From Sphagnum magellanicum (lineage: Eukaryota > Streptophyta > Sphagnopsida > Sphagnales > Sphagnaceae), in assembly GCA_021904315.1 (NCBI GenBank), contig CM038908.1, positions 15,892,501 to 15,956,500 of the forward strand: a DNA stretch of 64,000 bases, in the 5' to 3' direction. The position numbers and the translations under genes were made by a program. Below, one piece after another: positions 36,217 through 48,400 of this stretch (position 1 is its first letter; the number at the start of each line of letters is the position of its first letter). Under the pieces are notes generated by a model. That model worked only from the letters and a program-made list of their open reading frames with translations. It was not told where the DNA came from and did no database searches.

Positions 36217-37559
36217 TCATTCGTCTCTAGGATCATCATATTTGGTGTCATCGTTTCTAAGCCCGCACTTAGGACTATTGTGTTTGGGAATTACACCACC
36301 CTTTGTGACCCCATGTAAGATATTGATTTCTCTAACAATTGAACCAATGTCCCTAACGTTTTGGTGAAGCATCTTGAAAACTTTCATGACATGCTTACAA
36401 ACAATGCCTTGTGCTATAAGGGGGCAATCACATTCGGCCATTTTGAAGTTGGAGCATGTACGGTCCGCATTTTTCCTAGGTGGTTGGTGGATGCCACAAA
36501 TGCAATGTCCTCCCCATTTGGGTAATAGGACATTTGTATTTGGAATATCATGAGCTCGCAAGAAGGCACTAGCAACAATGCCTTTTTGTTTTTTTATTTT
36601 CACATAACCAAATTTTTTGCATTGCACCCCATACCAATAGTGAGTTAGAACATCACGAATGAGATTGTAGATGAACCAATCCATCTTACATCTTGTAAGC
36701 CTTTCCTGAGAAAAATAAAAAAATTGTTTCATATTGTTGTGAAATGATTCCATAATTACATTAGTGTCTTGTTTTACATGGGGGATGTTTCAATTTCCAA
36801 TGCACCATATCCTTGTTTTTTGCAACTAGTGTTCTTTCACATATTAAAAAAAAGGGCTAAATTAGGGTAATTGGTTACCAATAGCTCAAATTGTTATTCT
36901 ACCCATAAGACAAGTTTCACATGAAATGGACAATTTCGAGAATAAATGATGTTTCCAAGAGTAGATAAAACTCTTGACCTCTCCTCCACACTAGCAATCT
37001 ACTTGATTATATTTTTAGCCCATATTGTTTTGCGAACATGCCACAAGCACAAAAACATTTTGGCTTCAAGCCAAATGTTGTTGCAAATGCAAGCTCAAGA
37101 GGTAAACTTTGATATTTGGCCTCACAAATACATATCCTTCACCATGGGATGGAATGAAAGTAAATATCAAAATTCTTGATTTTGTAGCACAAGGAAAATT
37201 GTGGGTGTGAAATTGGTGAACCCACAATTTCTTACCTTAGGACATTAATTTCGACTTACACATTGTCCACAATGACAACATTGGGCATTTAATTGATTAA
37301 GACACATTTTGATAATGTTTGGGGGACTCAATGTAAATCATTTTACATATTTTTTCCAATGACAATGAAGGCAACAGGTATGCCATTTTGCCATTCATTA
37401 AACACCATCAAGGTATACAAAAGGATTGCAAAGAACATGGAACAAATATTGTGTTTTGCATTCATAAACAATGATCTTGTCACTACACTTCATCCAATGG
37501 AAGAGGAAAGCATACCCTACTCTAATTCATTCCAAAGGTCACATTGAATGAAATTGAGC

Positions 37560-38386
37560 TAACGCGCTCCCAAGTCCCTAGTTAGCCCAAGTTGGGGCTA
37601 AGTCTCTCAAGTTGCGGAAATGTGGGGGATTCAAGGCACGTTTCCAGCTTCCAACATTAAAGGGGGGGGGGTAAAAGGGGCGTGCTGAAAGCTCCGGGAT
37701 TAGACTAGGAAGAGGGACAAGCTACTTAGTTATTCGGTCCTGCATCCAAAACTAACCAACAAGTTGGTTATAACTCATTCTTCACACTTTTGGTGTTGGG
37801 ACAAGCCACAGGCAACCTTGGATTTACTTGACTCACCACAGCCCGGACTCGAGGGAAGCCACCAACTTCCCCCACATAGTATTTTTTGCATCTCATTGCC
37901 ACACTTGCATCCGAATGGCACTTTTTCCCGGGACTCCCAAAGTGGAGTCCCAAAACTGTCCCGGTTTGGACTCCCGGGACTTTGGGCGTTCATAACTTTT
38001 CGCTCCGACCTTAGATTGGGACGAGGTCTAAAGCAAAGTTGTAGCTCTCCTTGAGAGCTTTCTAAAGGTGTGTTGCACTTCACCTGCACGCACCGGAATC
38101 GGGTCGATTCCCGACTTTTAGTGGTCGGGAGTCAAATTGCCAGTTTAACTCCCGGCCCTTCTTTCGACCATAACTTGTGCTGCAGATATCCAAATGGCTC
38201 ATGCAAGGCCATTTTGGACATCTACAGTTCAAGACCTTTCCAACGGTATAAAGAACACTCTAATGTGAGGTGTTTTGACCCTTGCAATCACGTTCTGAGT
38301 TTTCAAAAGTCCCGGAGGACTCCCAAGTCCCATTTTCGAGAATGTGAGTGGCGACCTCACACTTCCCTCAAAGTGGGGTTGCGACA
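37560..38386 (-). mobile_element. solo LTR, 827 bp, inserted in the MULE transposase
   Basis: The insert is bounded by a 5-bp direct repeat TGAGC (37555-37559 and 38387-38391). Read on the minus strand it starts TGTCGCAACCCC and ends GCGCGTTA, giving TG...TA ends. Removing the insert and one repeat restores the MULE frame exactly at the ...GNQ-SS-ISF... join, which proves an insertion. It is clearly more GC-rich than its surroundings and has no coding capacity, as expected of a solo LTR left by recombination. A 6-bp duplication (TGAGCT) with an 826-bp non-LTR insert is the alternative reading. Confidence 0.75.
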
Positions 38387-39259
38387 TGAGCTTTGGTTTC
38401 CAGAATTTTCCATCATTTCAAATTGCCACGGAGTTTGAATTCCGAATGTGAATGGTGTGTCATTTTGGTTTGGTAGATTTAGGTCCAAAGTGGCATGTTG
38501 GACATAATAAAAAATCAAATCAAGGTTTTCCAAAATCAACATTTTGACACCGATGGGAGCCTTGGGGTGTTTTTGCCATAATTCATTAGTTTTTTTCTTT
38601 GCCAAGTTTTTGATATCAGATGGGAGCACAAAAGTGTCATGGGTTACATGTTCATTGTTCAATGTTTTTTCCTTAACATAGGCCTTATGATGAGCCATTA
38701 CTTGAATAGGAGAAAGGCCTTGCCTTATAAGTCCCATCAGGCGTGCCTTCATACCAATTGACATATCATGACAATTGAGATCCTAAGGCATGGCGATATC
38801 CAAGTAGATCTTTCTTATGGCATATTTGGCCTTGTTTGTTTTTATGTTCTCTATGTAGGTATATTAGCTGACAAAGACTTGGGTCCAAATATGGTTGCTT
38901 GGCAATGAATGTTCTTTGACAACCTTGCTTGATGGACATACTTGACATTGTCTTTCCAAATAAAAAAATTGGGTTGTGAATGATGGTTCAATTTTGGAAA
39001 CTCACTCAAAGATTTTCTTCTCATTTTTTGGTAGTAGTATCACTCCCTCTCCTTTGCTTGCATTTTTGTTGTTTAGATAAAAGAAGCTTTTGCATGTCTA
39101 TCAGCATAAAATTGGTTCTATTTTTCAATCCAAAGTTGTAGGAATATTTGCAAAACAAAAACAATGGCTTTAAATGACCTACCAATGACAAGAATATAAA
39201 TAAATGTCCAAATTGACTTTATGTGAAAAGTCCATAAGTTGCATCAATGAATCAAATTA

Positions 39260-39425
39260 ACAATCATACCCCATAAGAAACTAAGGTCTAGGATACAACA
39301 TTAGACCCCCCATGAAACTAAGGTTTAAGGCAAGACATCGGACCCCATATAAAACTAAGGTGTAGGGCAATATAACATGGAATGTTGTAGGTCATTTTAA
39401 CCCATATGAAACTAAGGTATAGGTA
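39260..39425. repeat. degenerate tandem repeat, CCCATAWGAAACTAAGGT type
   Basis: Four imperfect units each contain an ACCCCATAAGAAACTAAGGT-like core (near 39268, 39308, 39345 and 39400), spaced about 35-55 bp, inside the gap between MULE coding blocks. Confidence 0.6.
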
Positions 39426-40188
39426 GATAATGCAAAAAAATGCCTCACTTTGGAAATAATAAATGAAGGTTACAGGATAGGAAAAAATTAGAAATAATGT
39501 CAAATCATGAATAGAGGTGAGGTATGATAGACATTGGAAACAATTAAAGGTGGAGAGATTGGAAAGGGGATGATAAAGTCTACCAACTAAAAATTCAAAG
39601 AAAATGTTTGGATGTTGTTAAATTTTATAGAATGGTGCAATGTTGTTTTGCACCCAAAAATGATCGAGGTCACTTCAACTTGGGGCCTAAAAAACAAAGA
39701 TCTTCACATATGGAACATTTCAAAACCCAGTTTGTGAAAGTGACAATGAATGGTAGCAAACAAATATAAAAAAATGCATTGCTTTGAAAAAGGATAACCT
39801 TATAGATAAAATAACACCTATAAACAAGTGCAACAAAATTTGCTCTAAGGTTTGTCAATGCATGTGTTCAGGGATTACAAATTTTGTGTTTTTTTGTCCT
39901 TGTAAATTTGCAAGGGAACTCAGGGTAATTGTGTACCCCTTGGACAAAATCCTCGAACCAATCCCATGGCATGATTGAAACTTCAATGTGGTTATAGAGG
40001 CCATGCTTGGTGGTGACATGAGGAAGCCACTTGATACCATGCTTTTGAAATGGTCTAGGAGGAGGAGATTGCATTGTCTCCTTCAAAGCTTGAATTAAAT
40101 CTCTTTCCTTTGAAGCAAAAAATGGTTCATTATGCAATGTCTTTGTATGTACAACATCCACAACAACTTTGTCATCTTGGTGTGCCAT

Positions 40189-43100
40189 TGGAATAATGAA
40201 ACTTTTATGTTTTACAAATGATCTGCCACTTTGGTTTTATACCCTAATTTTAAAAAAAAGACTATGCAAGAATTAGAATCTAGGCTAAATGTGAGCTTCA
40301 ATTGGAAGTTTTTTTCAACCCTAGGCTGAATTGGAATCTAGGCTAGATGGAAGCCTTAATGTCGAGTATGCCTTCTTGCACCAAAATCTACATTGGACGT
40401 AAAACACTAAGCGAAACAAAGGTTCTGCAAATAATTAAACATAACAAATTAAAGGACTAATGCAACCCCCTACTTTATTGGAAGCATGGATAGGAAATTG
40501 GTTTCCTATTTTGTTTCATGCGAAGAATCATGTTTTGTCGATGGAGTTGAAGCAAACAACAATTTTTTTACAAAAATCTAGTGATTCAAATTTGTTGCAA
40601 GAAAATTGCAAGCTTGATGTGTTGGTTTGCATCAAATGTATGGTTATGGGTTGGCCATGAATCTTATCACAATTAGTCTAATTTTAGACTCAAGAAGCAA
40701 ACCGACCATTGTTGTGGTGCTGCTATAGTTGTAATCTAGAGCTTTGCGCAATGAAAACTAGGAACATTGAAGGCACTATTTTAAGTTTGTTCTCAAATCT
40801 ATGTGCATGTAGAATGCCACATAGAACATGGAAGTGTTTTGTAAACAAAATTACGATCGTTGGCAACAACGCATGCTTGAAAAAGAGTTCGACAATGTTT
40901 TACAAACAACAATGGGTAGGACCCCCTCGGTGGCCAAATGGCAGCTCCGATGGTGGGGTAGGGTGTTTGAGAATAGTAGCTGACAGAGCTCGGTGGGAGG
41001 TATTTAACATCTCGCCTTTCAATGTACTAATATACAAAGTGTGTTGAATAGCATTGCATATAGGTGTGAATTTTTTTTTATGGCTAATGAAATTGCTAGA
41101 TTTGGTGGTCAGAACTTTTTTCATAGTTATCTTGAGCAAATTAACGATTAAACTATGTTATAGCTTTCTGAGAAATTTGCAAAACCAATGAAAATGGTAG
41201 AAAGGGACCATTATTTTCGATGTTCAACATAATAATGTTGTGTGTGTATCTAAAGATTTCTTTTGTAGGCCAATGGGATTGCTGGATTTGATGGTCTGTA
41301 ATTTTGGTTTTAAAAATCTAGAGTGAAGTAAGAATTCAATGTTTAACAGCTATTTATTTACAGACCCAGCTTTTTGCACATTGCTTGTGTGCACTTTGTT
41401 TTGGATGTAGAAGCAGGCTTTACATGAACTGGGAACTATTAAAATAGGAAGCCTTGCTTGAACCAACACACACTGATTACCATGGCAAAATCCTCTCAAT
41501 TCCTCTAAATATTATAAATATCTGCTGCTTAGACTGACTAAATCGGAGTCTTGGAGTCCAAATCAAACATTTATTGGGTTTAATTTGGTCACTAAGATGC
41601 CTCACTCTATAAGGTGAAGGTATCAGTATGTTCAAACTGTTCCCTGAAGTTTCCCAACAATTGAACTCAAGTGTTGTATTGATGAATGATTCCTGAATAG
41701 GTATTAGGCAACCATGGTCACGGAGTCTGTCATCAGTGTAGCCAAAAAATGGGGGACAACACAACTAGGAAAAAAACACTCCTGAGTGCCAATGAAACCA
41801 GAAGTCAGTCCCGATGCCCCATAATTTTTTCGTTCATGGATGGGTTGGTGGGGGCAGGAGCTGCTGTTTGTGCATTTTGTTTTGAGTGGCAGGGAAGAAG
41901 GTGAAAGATGATGCAAGAAGACCATCTAGATGTCAGTTCACTGAATTAATGGCAATTCATTGAGTTACATTTAAAAAAATAAAAATTGCACTTGTATTTT
42001 GGGACTAAACCAAAAGGTTGAGACACAAACTTTTTTTTTTTGTTTTGTTTGTTTTTGGGTGTGATATGTAACATGCACCCAACACAACCACACTTTAGCC
42101 CCCCTAAGCTTCGGGTCGAAAGTGGAATTGTCACAACTACTAAAGGTGAGCAAAAGGGATTTTGTTTTTGATCATGTTCAATCTTCCAATTTTTGTGATC
42201 ACCAATCAAAGATGTGACTTCTTGCAAAAGGAAAAAAAAAGAATTTTGGTAGACACCCCATGATTAATTGATAGAAACTAACAATATCAAGTACCCAATA
42301 GTACCAAAATGTGAGACAAAATGAGTTCTACATTATCCATCTATACAGCAAAGCCAATAAATGTCCCCCATCACCAAATATAATGAATCCTATAGGATCC
42401 TCTTGTCTTGGTGTTTGTTAACAATAGTTTAAATCTAATTGATTTCTTTAGGCAATGAGTTTTGATTACACTTCAGGTGACATATGCCTCCAACCTAAGT
42501 TGAGCTGTAGCAATGGTGGGACTTGCTGACTGCAGACTTTCCCTGTCCTTAGTTGAGCTTGGACTTCAGCTGTAGCATTCAGTTGCAACTGAACAACATG
42601 GGTCCCTACTATCTAGTTCCAAGATTTTCAAATAGGACCTTTGTCCTTTAATTGCCCTTTTTCACTTCTTGACATTGTTGTTGTTTATATACATATATTG
42701 AATCAAAATGGCAGACCCAACCTGACAAGCCTTTGGCACCCCCAAGTCAAGTTCACTGGACTCCTCGATGTTTTAGAGTTCTATTGGCATGACTGCATCA
42801 ATACAGACCTCACTAGTACAGGTTCAAAAATGTCATACCTTCAGTTTCACCTCTAGAGCCCATTCTAATTTCTTATTATAGATCATAGATCCTCAGCCTT
42901 GGGCATGGGCCTGTACTGTATGTGAAGAAGAAATTGTATGGGAGAAAATTCGAAGAGTGTGCACCAATGTTGGTCCATTATCAACTTTTGAACATACCAG
43001 CCTTGCCTTGCTATACAGTACCTCTCTACAATAATTTCATAGGAGCCAGGTCCTGGAATTGGGTCCAAGACTGTTGTCTAGCTTATATGAGGTAAGTACA

Positions 43101-44377
43101 TGAATGGTATTGAAACTGATATAAAACTTGTCCAAGGGTGGCATTGGTAAGGTCCTTGATACTGGTGTTGGTAGCGGAGGCTGATGCAAGCAGGAGCAGG
43201 CCTGCTCCAGCATAAAGCATGGAAGGCTTTATGTTTGAAATGGTGGAAGGTCAGTATGTGATCAATGGAAGGCTCCTTCAACTAAGGAACGAATCTTCCA
43301 TGCAAGGAGGTGTGTTCAAATACAAAGCAAAAAACCTTGGAGCTCTATGAAGAAAGAATGGACTGAACAAGTTAGTGATACAATTTTTTGAAAGACTGTT
43401 GTACCTTACTCCATGCTCTCAACATTTAAGTCTCATTTCTGAAACCACGGACCCACCTTGGACATGGGCTTTATTCTGACTTAACAGGGAAGCATATGTG
43501 AAGAAGTTAAAGATATAATTTGAAGAATGTTGCATAATTTTCCTACTACATGCTTTTACTTCGTCATCAATCTGCCTTGGACATGGCGCTTTATTGTGCA
43601 CGAGCAAGAAAGGAACATTTAAGTCTTCAGCCAAAGAAATTAAATGCAGTCAGTACAAAACTGCAGCCAATTTAACATTTTCCAGCAAGGAACAGTATGG
43701 GAAAACTTATTATTACAACAATTTCAAGAGTGTTGCACTTCACTTCACACATCAAAGCTTGTTGCTTTTTTATCTTTGCACTCTAGGGCAATTGTGAGGC
43801 AGGATCTTGTGCAGCGTAAAGCCCAATGCTGAGGGCTTTCCCAAAATAAAGTTTTTACAAGTCCTGCCCCACATTTTGGGAATTTCCCCTACCCTAAGAT
43901 ATCATGAACCATCATAACGCATGAGGTGATCATTATCATGAACCTTTGGCTTCATCCCTCCCCCTCTTCAAGAGTAGGCATAATATGCTTCCCCTTGGTT
44001 CACCTTGTGATCTACGCATGTTAAGTTTCATGCTAACCTTCACCCCGATGTTTTTACAATGAGTAAAGTCCTAGGCTGGGGCATTCCCAAAATATGAGGG
44101 TAGACTTGATCCTTGCTACTCTTAAGGAGTAGGTGTAATGTCTTTCCTCTTTTTGAGGAGAGATGATATTCATTATCATAATAAGGTGCCCTCAAAGGAA
44201 ATTTCTTCAAGTGAATTCATTTCATGCTCAAGTTTGAGCATTGCCCATGTGATGCCATACACTGGGAAGGCCCCTACGTGGTGGGTATTTCACTGAAAGG
44301 ACCCCCTTGAACAATTGGCTTTCACCATTTTCAATTGCTTTTTACTATTTCAATAGGCTTTTATGCAAAGTATGGCT
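40189..44377. other. spacer with old repeats, no gene seen
   Basis: Holds a diverged direct repeat GGCYAATGRRATTGCTRGAT (41081-41118 and 41268-41305). A block at 42057-42138 is related to 50198-50270 (see that entry). Between 43.84 and 44.17 kb are two diverged segments sharing TTCCCAAAATA and AGAGTAGGCATAATATGCTT-like blocks. Frames here lack recognisable motifs. Confidence 0.35.
42057..42138. repeat. dispersed repeat, copy 1 (copy 2 at 50198-50270)
   Basis: Both copies read GGGTGNGATATGTAACATGC or close variants, then MACCCAACACMAYCACA, a TAAG block and finally TTGTCACAAC. Shared order over about 75 bp and the 8-kb separation suggest the edge of a transposon family, unidentified. Confidence 0.5.
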
Positions 44378-44438
44378 CCCCATTGAGAGCACTATCCTTG
44401 TAAACAAGGAGTTTACCATGATAATGCTCTCAATGGGG
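44378..44438. repeat. strong perfect foldback (14-bp arms)
   Basis: CCCCATTGAGAGCA (44378-44391) is perfectly complementary to TGCTCTCAATGGGG (44425-44438). After one mismatch the stem continues TATC/GATA, leaving a loop that itself contains the palindrome CCTTGTAAACAAGG. It may be a small foldback element or a hairpin RNA; nothing shows transcription. Confidence 0.6.
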
Positions 44439-44620
44439 CCCCACACTAGATAACAGAGGTTGACGTCTCATGATACTTGAGTGCTGAAGTAATTAATCTT
44501 CCACCCCTGGGGCTAATCAACATTTCCTCTTTTGTGTCATAGAATTTATCACCACACTTAGTGCTAGTATACGGACTCCTTCCTAGTGTTCAATTTCTGT
44601 TGTCTGAGGGATTTTATCTT

Positions 44621-45297
44621 CAGTGTTGGGGGGTTCTCAAGTGTTGACCCGGTTCTCACATGGGAATCGATCGACACTTTTAAATGTGGGAACCGAAACG
44701 AAAACCGACCTCAGGTTCTCACATGACCGAGAACCGGTTCAAATGTGTACATATTTTAGGTTTTGGAGAAGCGGACAGGTTCTCACATAGAACTCAGATC
44801 CGGTTCTCAGAGTTCTGTGTATCATTTATTTGGTTCCTCTTGTTCTTCTTCTCACTTGGGACTGCTAACTCTTAGTCTCCTGTTGCTATTACTTTTTTTC
44901 TTATACTGCTATTCCTTTTCTCCCATTATTATTCTTCTCTCTTTACTACTATTACTCTTCTTTTTACTGCTATTACTGTTCTCTCTTTATTGGTATTACT
45001 CCTCTCTTCAATACTATTTACTTTTTTTCCCATTGCTCTTCTTCTTTTCCTGTTGCTGTTACTTTTCTCACATGGTGCTGCTCTTTTCGTGTGATGAAGT
45101 CCTTTAATTATTAAAACTGATTTTAATTAATGACAAAATTTTAATCATCAGGATGTTGTTGTATATATTAGAACCGACTTATCTGAGAACCGGGTGAGTT
45201 TGACTTTTTTTGATAACCTGACTGGTTCTCACCAGCCCCCAAAAATTATATATACTAGAGAACCGGAACCGTTTTTTGTGAGAACCGCCCAACACTG
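44621..45297. mobile_element. hAT-family non-autonomous element, 677 bp
   Basis: Terminal inverted repeats of 19 bp differ at one position: CAGTGTTGGGGGGTTCTCA on the left and, read inward from the right, CAGTGTTGGGCGGTTCTCA. An 8-bp target duplication (TTTATCTT at 44613-44620, GTTATCTT at 45298-45305) matches at 7 of 8 bases. Subterminal zones carry repeated GAACCGG or CCGGTTC motifs in both orientations, as in the 3.1-kb MITE. The middle (about 44820-45090) is a pyrimidine-rich tract of degenerate TTACTRCTATTACTCTTCT units, which explains the open frame there. Confidence 0.88.
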
Positions 45298-45388
45298 GTT
45301 ATCTTCAACACCAAAAAAAATTTCTTTAAAATTGTCAGCTATGTTTAAAATTGACAACTAAGGTTTTTTTTATTAGCGATTAGTCTTG

Positions 45389-45394
<6 letters not shown>

Positions 45395-45425
<31 letters not shown>
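45395..45425. repeat. (AT)n microsatellite
   Basis: About fifteen uninterrupted TA dinucleotides. Confidence 0.95.
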
Positions 45426-45427
<2 letters not shown>

Positions 45428-48400
45428 ACTATTATGACTAAATGTTCTTGCAATTAAATGGTCTCATCAGTCGGGACATTCTATTTTACCAACGAATTCA
45501 CTGATATCAATCCTAAGTATTTCTTTTATTTTCATTCTAAAGACTAAAAGAGTAATTTTTGAGATTTTGAAAAATTCCCATTACTATGAAGGAATGATTG
45601 GATAAGTTTTTTTGAATTTTCAAACATATCAAAAACATCGACATTGCAAATTTGAATTAATTTGTGTCCAATCTGACCTAGCTGTAGGATACCTTACTTT
45701 CACTAAGGCTTTTTTTGTGCGATTCATGTCCTTGAAATCAAACTCTTGACTTGTAGAACTACCTTAGGTATGGATGGGCACCTATTTATTGTGTGTGAAG
45801 AATTGAGGGGAAAAGAAAATTTTTACTTATGCAAAACCCTTTACACAAATGCACGTTTCTCAAATGTTGATTGGAGGATCTTCTTTCTCTTCTCTTCATG
45901 TTCAATGTAGGACGTGGGTCGAGTTTTAAATTCTAAGCAATAATGGCTTAGAATATACTAAAGGAAAGATCTCAAATTAATACTGAAGGAAAAAAAAATT
46001 CCATGTTTTTGATGTGATGAGGAAATTGGCATGTGGTGGGGGTGTTTGTAGGCTAGTTTCAATCTAGTTCATGCATAAGTACATAGTACGTTCATACAAT
46101 GTACGTATGTACATTGGGTTGTTAATTTGTAACTGAATCTAAGTTCTAGTGGGGTACCACTTTCAAGAGGGTATTGGTTTATGTTCAAGAAATTATAGCT
46201 TCTAGTACTTAGAATTTTTTTAGTTGACTTGCATCCCTATCTTAAACATGGTGAACAGACTTTGCTTTGGGAAGCCATTAGATTCGCTCACCTCCAATTT
46301 TAAGGGGCTTGGACAAGAAACCTCAAAATTTGGGTTAAGATTTGTCTACACCATGGAAAATCACATTGATGTTTTACAAAGGGTATTATTGAAAAGACTA
46401 AGATTGAGGTGGCGAGCACTCTTTATTTGGTAAGCAATTTTCATAATGCAAACTAACATTCAGATCATCTGAAATGGTTCAAACAAAGGGTTTCTCAATG
46501 ACAATTGGGAATGACTAAACAACAAATATTCAATTTGCAAAGTAGCAATGGTCATATTATCTAACACGAAAGGGCAAACCTATTTGCTTTGTTGGGTATC
46601 TTCCAACTTCATTGACATACTACAGTGATTATCAACTCAACATCATTTTCCAAAGGTCCCATTGTGCCACTACTCACAATATTATGCACAAACACCAAAG
46701 AACGAACACATGTGTATCATGAAGTGCTTGTCTTCAATATGCAAGCATAGATGGAATGACCATTGGTATAGACAATGAGGTGGACTATTTCAAGTATGCA
46801 AAGGCTTAACAAATTTCCAAATAGGAAATGAGTATTAATGTAAGTAGGAATATCAAAGTGTGAAGCAATTTGGCACACGATGATAATGGCCACACTTTGG
46901 TGTAAGTTGGGTTCAAATATTATGGCTTTAACCTTGAGCATGTGATGAGTACAAAGTTTTTGCTTTGAGTGTCCAAGGCTTTAAAGTCTAAAAGACTTTT
47001 TTTTTCCCTCTTATAAATAGTTTTGACAATTTTTTGAATCAAATGTAGAGAATCATTTAAAGTGGCAAGTGCTGATCATTTGAATATGTTTTATATTGTG
47101 TCAAAGAAACCTCTGTAACAATATGCTGGACAACCCAAACAAACCTAAGGTTGAAAATTTATGGAATGGATGGAGTCTCAATTGAGAATCTGGCCATTTT
47201 GATGTATGGGTATGAAAAATTACCCAGAATTGTATATGCCATTGTGTGTCTAATGTTAAATGATTAACATGGTGCCTTATTTGGGTTTGACATTTAGGTG
47301 CTAAATAATTATTTTATTTTTTGAAATCAAGGTTTGGCAATAGAAATGATAATTTATTCATTTCTTGGCTTGATATTATGCTGAAAAAAAATACTAATGA
47401 TAACCAATCATTACATTTAATCTTCACGACTCATTGAAAGAGAAGTATTGCACTCTTTTCATCATAGTTCTTGGTTGCAAGTAAAAAGGTTTTCATTATA
47501 TTTAAAAACTTAAGTGAATCATAGTACACATTGGACGTGCTATTAAGCATAAGTAAAAGATTAATAAATCACCTATTTGCTAGATATTGAATAATAAAAA
47601 AATTAAAAAATGATAGACCTTAAGAACCTACTGATAGAAGGCATATCACCATATTACAATTTTCAAAGCAAATTATTGAATCACAATTACAAGATAGATA
47701 TTTGATGAAAATAAAAATACTTGATGGTTTTTACTATTTATTAATAACTATGGTAGCCTAGTAATTCAAATTAATAGTAGGTAGAAGTGACCTTTTTTAC
47801 ATGATAAAATTGGTATTTTCAATATTCTAGACCATAATCTAATTATGTTTTTGAGAGGTGAAATTGTTGGTTGGAGTTTAGCCAATTAAATGGGATTTAT
47901 GTTGAGTTGAAAGCATTTTCAAAAGGATTTGCAAGTGAATCACCACTTTCATAGGAGGTAAGGGAGGTCACTTTAATCTATGTAGGAGTTGGATTTTTAT
48001 TGTTGAGCTTAGCATGTTGCGATAACATATTTTTAGGTTCAAATTTGTATGTTGTTTTGGTGTTGGTGTTTGTAGCATGTTGTGGGAGTAGGAAGTAGAT
48101 GGGACAAAGGACAACCATTGGTGAACTTTTAATCTAAATACCTCCTATAGCCATATCCATGCGTTGAGTGTTAGCACTTTATGTGTGTATGTGTAGTGTA
48201 GATACTAGAATGATCTAAGTGATAAATCTCTTATAAGGTTGTTGGGTTTTTTTTTTCTTTTTAGGTGGTATACACCTTGGAAGTGAAGACTACATGTTTA
48301 TTTTGACATGCACCCTAATTTGCTTGGATGATTGGTGCTTTTGTTTGAAATACAGTAGAAGAAGGTAAAGAGGATTTCAATGCCCTCACCCTTTTATATA

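Larger units (their letters stand above)
36217..40188 (-). pseudogene. MULE (Mutator-like) transposase pseudogene, split by a solo LTR
   Basis: Minus-strand blocks in order: N-terminal region with MPWDWFEDFVQGV and PCKFTRTK (40188-39868); CQRTFIAKQPYLDP and DLLGYRHALGSQLS (38.95-38.77 kb); LIRQGLSPIQVMAHHK, THDTFVLPSD and FTFGIQTPWQFEMM (38764-38411); the first catalytic-region motif NVTFGMN just beyond the insertion (37.54 kb); YTLMVFNEWQNGIPVAFIV (37.35-37.41 kb); PNVVIVDNV (37.27 kb); FLCLWHVRKTIWAKNIIK (37.0-37.06 kb); and MESFHNNMKQ through the SWIM finger AECDCPLIAQGIVCKHVMKV (36753-36217). This is the MULE order: DNA-binding region, DDE-type core, SWIM finger. In-frame stops such as TAG after FGMN, and frame shifts, make it inactive. 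The 39.0-39.85 kb stretch is an intron or another insertion. Confidence 0.88.

Noticed and set aside
37764..38438. Two plus-strand frames of about 100-120 codons
   Set aside because: They lie in the GC-rich solo LTR, show no domain and are shadows of non-coding LTR sequence.
44763..45107. 114-codon frame rich in Leu, Phe and Ser
   Set aside because: It is produced by the pyrimidine-rich core of the hAT element at 44621-45297.
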